Positions 1 to 6,212 of a stretch of DNA of 6,212 nt are shown piece after piece. Source of the stretch: Burkholderiales bacterium RIFCSPHIGHO2_12_FULL_61_11 (GTDB lineage: Bacteria > Pseudomonadota > Gammaproteobacteria > Burkholderiales > Burkholderiaceae_C); NCBI GenBank assembly GCA_001770785.1, contig MERZ01000177.1, positions 1 through 6,212 on the forward strand, written 5' to 3'. The translations under genes and the position numbers were made by a program. A model generated the notes under the pieces. That model did not search any database, was not told where the DNA came from, and was given only the letters and a program-made list of their open reading frames with translations. How positions within the stretch are numbered: the stretch's first letter is position 1; each line of letters opens with the position of its first letter.

Positions 1-695
1 TGCAGTTTCTGGCCAACAAGGACCGCACCCAGGAAGAGTTCTTCAACGCATTTGAGGCCTTGCTGACAAAAAAGTCGCACATCGTGATGACCAGCGACAC
101 CTATCCCAAAGGCCTGACCGACATTCATGAACGCCTGGTTTCGCGCTTTGACTCTGGCTTGACGGTGGCGATTGAGCCGCCCGAGCTGGAAATGCGCGTG
201 GCCATCCTGATCCGCAAAGCCGAGGCCGAAAGCGCCGTCATGCCGGAGGAGGTGGCGTTTTTCGTCGCCAAGAACGTTCGCTCCAATGTGCGCGAGCTTG
301 AAGGCGCGCTGCGCAAAATTCTGGCTTATTCACGCTTTAACCTCAAGGAGATTTCCATCCAGTTGGCGCGTGAAGCCTTGCGGGACCTGCTGTCGATTCA
401 GAACCGGCAAATTTCCGTTGAAAACATTCAGAAAACAGTAGCTGACTACTACAAGATCAAGGTGGCCGACATGTATTCGAAAAAGCGGCCTGCCAGCATT
501 GCCCGGCCGCGCCAGATTGCCATGTACCTGGCCAAGGAACTCACGCAGAAGAGCCTGCCCGAGATTGGCGAGCTGTTTGGCGGGCGCGACCACACCACCG
601 TGCTGCATGCCGTACGCAAGATGTCGGCGGAACGCCAGTTGATGACCGAACTCAATCAGCAGCTTCACGTGCTCGAACAAACCCTGAAAGGCTGA
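1..695 (+). CDS. dnaA: Chromosomal replication initiator protein DnaA, C-terminal half (5' end outside window)
   Basis: DnaA is the AAA+ ATPase that binds DnaA boxes at oriC, melts the origin and recruits the DnaB helicase. The reading frame is open from base 3 and gives 230 residues before TGA at 693-695, about half of a usual DnaA of 450-480 residues; domains I, II and the Walker A/B part of domain III lie upstream. Counting window residues, [13 protein letters not shown] (2-14) follows directly after where Walker B should be. IVMTSD (27-32) is sensor I, RLVSRF (44-49) carries the box VII arginine finger, and NVRELEGAL (95-103) holds the sensor II arginine. Domain IV begins near residue 135 and contains the basic ARPRQ loop (167-171) and the DnaA signature [14 protein letters not shown] (193-206), the helix-turn-helix that reads DnaA boxes. 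No frameshift or missing key residue is visible. A TTG at 60-62 is an internal codon, not the start. Identity is certain; only the start is unseen. Confidence 0.98.
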   Translation, partial: QFLANKDRTQEEFFNAFEALLTKKSHIVMTSDTYPKGLTDIHERLVSRFDSGLTVAIEPPELEMRVAILIRKAEAESAVMPEEVAFFVAKNVRSNVRELEGALRKILAYSRFNLKEISIQLAREALRDLLSIQNRQISVENIQKTVADYYKIKVADMYSKKRPASIARPRQIAMYLAKELTQKSLPEIGELFGGRDHTTVLHAVRKMSAERQLMTELNQQLHVLEQTLKG

Positions 696-777
696 AAATG
701 ACGACTTTTTTATTCAAATTCAAAGCTTGCAAGGTCGCAGCCATCATCATGGAGACAACTTTTTGACAAGTGATGGT

Positions 778-786
778 TTATCCACA
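778..786 (+). promoter_or_regulatory. DnaA box, perfect consensus
   Basis: TTATCCACA matches the strong DnaA-box consensus at all nine positions. It lies 83 bp after the dnaA stop codon, in the spacer before dnaN, and 9 bp downstream of a TTGACA hexamer (763-768). Location and match make binding by DnaA likely; whether it serves initiation, titration or transcription control cannot be told from sequence. Confidence 0.75.
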
Positions 787-891
787 GAAGCAGAAGACAA
801 TCGAAAGTTGTTCATGGCGGACACGGCCCTCCAGGTCGCCTGAATACAGCGAACCAGCGCCAAGTGATTGATTAAAAAAGGGAAAATGGCT

Positions 892-900
892 CTATCCACA
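892..900 (+). promoter_or_regulatory. DnaA box, one mismatch
   Basis: CTATCCACA differs from TTATCCACA only at the first base. It has the same orientation as the box at 778-786 and starts 114 bp after it. It sits right after an AT-rich run (867-887) and 71 bp upstream of the dnaN start. It would be expected to bind DnaA more weakly than the perfect site. Confidence 0.5.
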
Positions 901-962
901 GACCGGAGCAGCCGCCCTTGTCACGACTACCAAGTTGAATTGAAGAATTAGACATAAATACA

Positions 963-967
963 AAGGA
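963..967 (+). promoter_or_regulatory. Ribosome binding site of dnaN
   Basis: AAGGA ends four bases before the ATG at 972. It is the only good Shine-Dalgarno sequence near the conserved N-terminus and supports this start codon. Confidence 0.65.
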
Positions 968-971
968 AGAC

Positions 972-2078
972 ATGATTGTTCTGAAAGCCACCCAGGAAAA
1001 AGTTTTATCGGTACTGCAATCGGTTGCCGGGATTGTGGAGCGCAGGCACACCTTGCCGATTCTGGCCAACGTGCTGATCCGCAAGACCGGCGCGCAGCTT
1101 CAATTCACCACGAGCGATCTTGAAATCCAGATCCGTACGACCGCCGAACTCGATGGTGATGAGGGTGATTTCACCACCACGGTGGGCGCGCGCAAGCTCA
1201 TCGACATCCTGCGTTCCATGCCCAGTGAGCAGACGGTGTCGCTGGAGTCGGCCCAAAGCAAGCTGATTTTGAAAGGCGGCAAGAGCCGCTTCACACTGCA
1301 GACGCTGCCGGCTGAAGACTTTCCGCTGGTGCAGGAAGCGGCCAACTTTGGGCCTGCTTTTTCGGTGCCGCAAAAAGTGCTCAAGGCCTTGCTCAATCAG
1401 GTGTCGTTTGCCATGGCGGTGCACGACATTCGCTACTACCTCAACGGCATCCTGTTTGTGGCGGAAGGAAATCAGCTGAGCCTGGTCGCCACCGACGGCC
1501 ACCGGCTGGCGTTTTCGTCGGCAACGTTTGATGTTGAAGTGCCCAAACAGGAAGTGATCCTGCCGCGCAAGACCGTGCTGGAGATGCAGCGCCTGCTCAG
1601 CGACAAGGAAGGCGCCATCGAAATGCAGTTTGCCGGCAACCAGGCCAAATTCAGCTTTGAAGGCATGGAATTTGTGACCAAGCTGGTTGAAGGAAAATTT
1701 CCCGACTACAACCGCGTGATTCCCAAGAACCACAAAAACATTATTTTGCTGGGCCGTGTTCCGCTTCTGGCCAGCCTGCAGCGCACCGCAATTCTCACCA
1801 GCGAAAAGTTCAAAGGCGTGCGGCTGAACATCGAACCGGGCACGCTGCGCGTGGCTTCCAACAACGCCGAGCAGGAAGAAGCGGTCGACGAACTCGACAT
1901 CGACTATGGCGGCGATTCCATAGAAATCGGCTTTAACGTGACCTACCTGATTGATGCGCTGGCCAACATGGCCCAGGACATGGTGAAGATCGAACTGGCC
2001 GATTCCAACAGCTCGGCGCTACTCACCATTCCCGACGATGCCGCCTTCAAGTACGTGGTGATGCCGATGCGCATTTGA
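972..2078 (+). CDS. dnaN: DNA polymerase III subunit beta (sliding clamp)
   Basis: DnaN forms the ring-shaped homodimer that encircles DNA and tethers polymerase III, and it also binds other replication and repair proteins through a hydrophobic pocket. The product has 368 residues (E. coli 366), so it is full length. Three similar clamp domains are expected at about 1-120, 128-248 and 250-368. Family landmarks are RRHTLPILANVL (24-35), the pocket segment VATDGHRLAF (172-181), FPDYNRVIP (243-251) and the C-terminal YVVMPMRI (361-368), whose VMPMR lines the clamp-binding pocket. The ATG at 972 has an AAGGA five-base Shine-Dalgarno and gives the usual N-terminus. dnaN follows dnaA by 276 bp, so it may have its own promoter, and precedes gyrB by 82 bp. 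recF, which lies between dnaN and gyrB in E. coli, is absent. Nothing is odd in the protein. Confidence 0.98.
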   Translation: MIVLKATQEKVLSVLQSVAGIVERRHTLPILANVLIRKTGAQLQFTTSDLEIQIRTTAELDGDEGDFTTTVGARKLIDILRSMPSEQTVSLESAQSKLILKGGKSRFTLQTLPAEDFPLVQEAANFGPAFSVPQKVLKALLNQVSFAMAVHDIRYYLNGILFVAEGNQLSLVATDGHRLAFSSATFDVEVPKQEVILPRKTVLEMQRLLSDKEGAIEMQFAGNQAKFSFEGMEFVTKLVEGKFPDYNRVIPKNHKNIILLGRVPLLASLQRTAILTSEKFKGVRLNIEPGTLRVASNNAEQEEAVDELDIDYGGDSIEIGFNVTYLIDALANMAQDMVKIELADSNSSALLTIPDDAAFKYVVMPMRI

Positions 2079-2104
2079 TGCGGATTACACACCAGGAAAT
2101 ACCA

Positions 2105-2133
2105 ACCAACCCGCCAGCCTGTGCGGGTTTGGT
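2105..2133 (+). terminator. Terminator-like hairpin between dnaN and gyrB
   Basis: ACCAACCCGC (2105-2114) pairs with GCGGGTTTGGT (2123-2133) across an 8-nt loop, with one bulged T. The GC-rich inner stem CCCGC/GCGGG is followed by only three Ts, which then belong to the outer stem. It resembles a weak intrinsic terminator or attenuator and could reduce read-through from dnaN into gyrB. With such a short T-run, an mRNA 3'-end stabiliser or a leader structure of gyrB is equally possible. Confidence 0.4.
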
Positions 2134-2148
2134 CATTCAAGAGATTGA

Positions 2149-4794
<2,646 letters not shown>

Positions 4795-4821
4795 GGAGCG
4801 AGAATTTACCAATATCCCTAC

Positions 4822-4873
4822 GGTTCGTCATTGCGAGCTTCCTGTTTCGGGCGACCGAAACTGCAAACGAACC
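4822..4873 (+). repeat. Compound hairpin downstream of gyrB with GCGA tetraloop
   Basis: The apical stem GTTTCGG (4844-4850) and CCGAAAC (4855-4861) is perfect over 7 bp and closed by GCGA, a GNRA-type tetraloop. A basal stem of GGTTCGT (4822-4828) with ACGAACC (4867-4873), then TTGC (4831-4834) with GCAA (4863-4866), encloses it, with an internal loop at 4835-4843. It starts 28 bp after the gyrB stop and has no following T-run, so it is not a classical terminator. The segment GTCATTGCGAGC (4827-4838) carries the terminal motif of the neighbouring palindromic repeat, so the hairpin may be part of, or an insertion within, that repeat cluster. An mRNA 3'-end protecting role is possible. Confidence 0.5.
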
Positions 4874-4887
4874 TTGAACCTCCGGCC

Positions 4888-5038
4888 GTCATCGCGAAGC
4901 GCGGCGATCCATCGTCGAAAAAAGCGGGTTCATGGATTGCCACACTACGTTCGCAATGACAGACGGTTCATGGAGAGCGCAGAGTGGTAATTCATGGACC
5001 CGCCTTATCCACGATGGATCGCCGCGGCCTCTGGCCTC
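4888..5038. repeat. Composite palindromic (REP/BIME-like) repeat element
   Basis: Four alternating arms are visible. Unit 1 runs from GTCATCGCGAA (4888-4898) to TTCGCAATGAC (4950-4960), which pair with one mismatch. Its inner arms GGCGATCCAT (4903-4912) and ATGGATTGCC (4932-4941) also pair. Unit 2 (about 4970-5038) has a decayed forward arm around 4975-4998 and a reverse arm ATGGATCGCCGCGGCC (5014-5029). Across both units, 4900-4915 pairs perfectly with 5011-5026 (16 bp), 4924-4943 pairs with 4984-5003 (20 pairs including 3 G-T), and pairing continues to 4959/4968 around an 8-nt loop, making one giant imperfect hairpin. GTCATTGCGAG-type ends are, from memory, common in dispersed bacterial intergenic repeats. 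No transposase is present; this is a non-autonomous intergenic repeat. Confidence 0.75.
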
Positions 5039-5061
5039 CCGAGGCGGGAATCGACCGGCCT

Positions 5062-5090
5062 GGTTTCAGGAAAATTCCCTGAAACCTTTT
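5062..5090 (+). terminator. Rho-independent terminator of gyrB transcript
   Basis: GGTTTCAGG (5062-5070) and CCTGAAACC (5078-5086) form a perfect 9-bp stem around a 7-nt loop, followed directly by TTTT (5087-5090). The T-run lies only on the + strand side, so it ends transcription coming from gyrB, although it sits 268 bp past the stop codon. The gyrB mRNA would therefore carry the whole repeat cluster in its 3' untranslated region. It also separates gyrB from the DAHP synthase gene. Confidence 0.85.
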
Positions 5091-5105
5091 CGCTCACCCG
5101 GAAAA

Positions 5106-5150
5106 ATGCTATTAAATAGATAGCTGTTTATGCCATGTTTATATTGGCTT
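5106..5150. repeat. AT-rich sequence resembling a dispersed Comamonadaceae intergenic repeat
   Basis: The stretch starting TGCTATTAAATAGATAGCTG (5107-5126) contains the near-palindrome CTATTAAATAG (5109-5119) and the inverted pair GCTAT/ATAGC (5108-5112, 5120-5124). From memory it resembles a short AT-rich element that recurs between genes in Polaromonas, Rhodoferax and Acidovorax genomes, often beginning TGCTATNNAATAGATAGCTG. Only one copy is in the window, so repetition cannot be shown here. It occupies the space where the promoter of the following gene should lie. Confidence 0.4.
5140..5145 (+). promoter_or_regulatory. Possible -10 element for the DAHP synthase gene
   Basis: TATATT matches the sigma70 -10 consensus at five of six bases and lies 33 bp before the ATG at 5179, which would give a leader of about 27 nt. 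No good -35 hexamer is found 16-18 bp upstream. The strong terminator at 5062-5090 implies that a promoter must lie between 5090 and 5179, which is the main support. Confidence 0.25.
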
Positions 5151-5178
5151 AGGCAGCAAAACACTCATAAACCGGCTC

Positions 5179-6212
5179 ATGAACACTCTCCCCCGCTCAG
5201 TCACACCACTGTCCACCCACGACACCACCCGCACGGACGACACCCGCATCAGCGCGGTGCGCCCGTTGATCACGCCTGCGCTGCTCGAAGAGTGGCTGCC
5301 CGTTCCCAAATCCACGCTGGCGCTGGTTGAGCGCAGCCGCGCCGCCATCTCGCGCGTGCTGCATGGCGCCGATGACCGATTGATCGTCGTGGTCGGGCCC
5401 TGCTCAATCCACGAGCATGACCAGGCCATGGACTACGCGCGGCAGCTCCAGCGCCAAGCCGAGCTGCTGCAGGACGATTTGCTGGTGGTCATGCGCGTGT
5501 ACTTTGAAAAGCCGCGTACCACCGTGGGCTGGAAGGGTTATATCAACGATCCTTACCTCGACGACAGCTTCGCCATCAACCAGGGGCTGGAAATGGCGCG
5601 ACGCCTGCTGCTCGACGTGCTGGCGCTGGGCCTGCCCGTCGGCACCGAATTTCTGGACCTGCTGAGCCCGCAGTTCACCAGCGATCTGGTGAGCTGGGGC
5701 GCCATTGGCGCGCGCACCACCGAGAGCCAGAGTCACCGCCAGCTGGCCTCCGGCCTGAGTTGCCCGGTCGGCTTCAAGAACGCCACCGATGGCGGCATCA
5801 AGGTGGCCACCGATGCGATTCAGGCGGCGCAGGCCGCGCACGCCTTCATGGGGATGACCAAGATGGGCCAGGCCGCCATTTTCGAGACCCGCGGCAATGA
5901 CGACTGCCATGTGATTTTGCGCGGCGGCAAGCAGACCAACTATTCAAAGGCCGACGTGGACGCCGCCTGCGCGCTGCTTGGAGGCGCCGGGCTGCGCGAA
6001 CAAGTCATGATTGATGTGTCGCACGCCAACAGCAGCAAGCAGCACCAGCGCCAGATCATCGTGGCCGCGGACGTGGCCGCTCAGATTGCAGCGGGCGACC
6101 AGCGCATCACCGGCATCATGATTGAAAGCCACCTCAACGAAGGCCGGCAGGACATGGTGCCCGGCACACCGCTGCTGCATGGCGTGTCGGTGACCGATGC
6201 CTGCATCAGTTT
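5179..6212 (+). CDS. aroG: 3-deoxy-7-phosphoheptulonate (DAHP) synthase, class I, 3' end outside window
   Basis: The enzyme condenses phosphoenolpyruvate and erythrose 4-phosphate to DAHP, the first step of the shikimate pathway to aromatic amino acids. 344 codons are present and the frame is open to the window end; homologues end about 20-25 residues later. It aligns with E. coli AroG with a constant offset of 14. All metal ligands are visible: Cys75 in GPCSIH, His282 in SHANSSK, Glu316 in ESHLNEG and Asp340 in TDAC. Substrate-binding residues Arg106, Lys111 and Arg113 (RVYFEKPRTTVGWKG), Lys200 (VGFKNATDG) and Arg248 (ILRGGK) are intact. N-terminal Asp20-Asp21 and Ser194 match feedback-site residues of AroG. 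Gly225, however, stands where AroG has Ser211, which is the residue type of Tyr-sensitive forms. ATG 5179 is the first possible start after the in-frame stop at 5113, but no clear Shine-Dalgarno precedes it. Paralogue naming (aroG or aroF) is uncertain; the enzyme family is not. Confidence 0.95.
   Translation, partial: MNTLPRSVTPLSTHDTTRTDDTRISAVRPLITPALLEEWLPVPKSTLALVERSRAAISRVLHGADDRLIVVVGPCSIHEHDQAMDYARQLQRQAELLQDDLLVVMRVYFEKPRTTVGWKGYINDPYLDDSFAINQGLEMARRLLLDVLALGLPVGTEFLDLLSPQFTSDLVSWGAIGARTTESQSHRQLASGLSCPVGFKNATDGGIKVATDAIQAAQAAHAFMGMTKMGQAAIFETRGNDDCHVILRGGKQTNYSKADVDAACALLGGAGLREQVMIDVSHANSSKQHQRQIIVAADVAAQIAAGDQRITGIMIESHLNEGRQDMVPGTPLLHGVSVTDACIS

Larger units (their letters stand above)
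696..971. other. dnaA-dnaN intergenic region, candidate part of oriC or DnaA-responsive control region
   Basis: This 276-bp spacer has no recognised gene. It holds a perfect DnaA box (778-786), a one-mismatch box in the same orientation (892-900), and AT-rich tracts at about 705-723 and 867-887. In many bacteria origins lie next to dnaA, either upstream or in the dnaA-dnaN gap, so this may be part of oriC or a site where DnaA controls dnaN. Two boxes are few for a complete origin, and the region upstream of dnaA is not in the window. No clear sigma70 promoter was found: TTGACA at 763-768 lacks a good -10, and TTGTCA at 918-923 has only a poor AAGAAT at 943-948 with a 19-bp spacer. Two tiny ORFs (698-766 and 886-951) are discussed under findings. 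Confidence 0.45.

Noticed and set aside
763..801. TTGACA as the -35 of a dnaN promoter
   Set aside because: No acceptable -10 lies 16-18 bp downstream; the next candidate, GACAAT at 796-801, is 27 bp away.
1005..1733. A 242-codon open frame on the minus strand across dnaN
   Set aside because: It is fully antisense to dnaN, has biased composition, and no recognisable family or ribosome binding site was seen.
4929..4998. Three copies of TTCATGGA (4929, 4967, 4991) as a possible CRISPR or iteron array
   Set aside because: Spacing is uneven (38 and 24 bp), the copies are too short, and they are explained as parts of the palindromic arms.
5005..5013. TTATCCACG, a one-mismatch DnaA box
   Set aside because: It lies inside the decayed centre of the palindromic repeat, is isolated, and is most likely a chance match.
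5101..5124. Minus-strand terminator-like structure (GCTAT/ATAGC followed by ATTTTT)
   Set aside because: The stem has only 5 AT-rich base pairs and no minus-strand gene upstream of it is present.
5130..5330. 66-codon + strand frame starting before the DAHP synthase ATG
   Set aside because: It overlaps the true DAHP synthase frame, which has full family similarity and intact active-site residues.

Overview
The window is a chromosomal replication-initiation locus from a betaproteobacterium. It most likely belongs to Burkholderiales, family Comamonadaceae (Polaromonas/Rhodoferax/Acidovorax-like). This is inferred from protein sequence style, the moderately high GC content, the order dnaA-dnaN-gyrB without recF, and intergenic repeats resembling ones I recall from that family. 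No database was searched. All four protein genes lie on the + strand.

Layout: the 3' half of dnaA (1-695) is followed by a 276-bp spacer (696-971) with a perfect DnaA box, a one-mismatch DnaA box and AT-rich tracts, a plausible part of the origin or of a DnaA-responsive control region. Then come complete dnaN (972-2078), an 82-bp spacer with a terminator-like hairpin, and complete gyrB (2161-4794). A 384-bp gene-free stretch (4795-5178) follows. It is packed with secondary structure: a compound hairpin with a GCGA tetraloop (4822-4873), a composite palindromic repeat that can fold as one giant hairpin of about 127 nt (4900-5026) or as two smaller ones, a near-perfect intrinsic terminator (5062-5090), and an AT-rich sequence resembling a dispersed Comamonadaceae repeat (5106-5150). 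The window ends inside a class I DAHP synthase gene (5179 to beyond 6212), which lacks only its last codons.

Functionally, DnaA (initiator), DnaN (sliding clamp) and GyrB (gyrase ATPase subunit) form the replication and topology cluster common to many bacteria. The DAHP synthase opens the shikimate pathway, is functionally unrelated, and is insulated from gyrB by the terminator. All four proteins look intact, with catalytic residues in place. I see no convincing sign of a new defence, mobile or RNA-guided system. The most interesting material is non-coding: the repeat structures behind gyrB and the dnaA-dnaN spacer.
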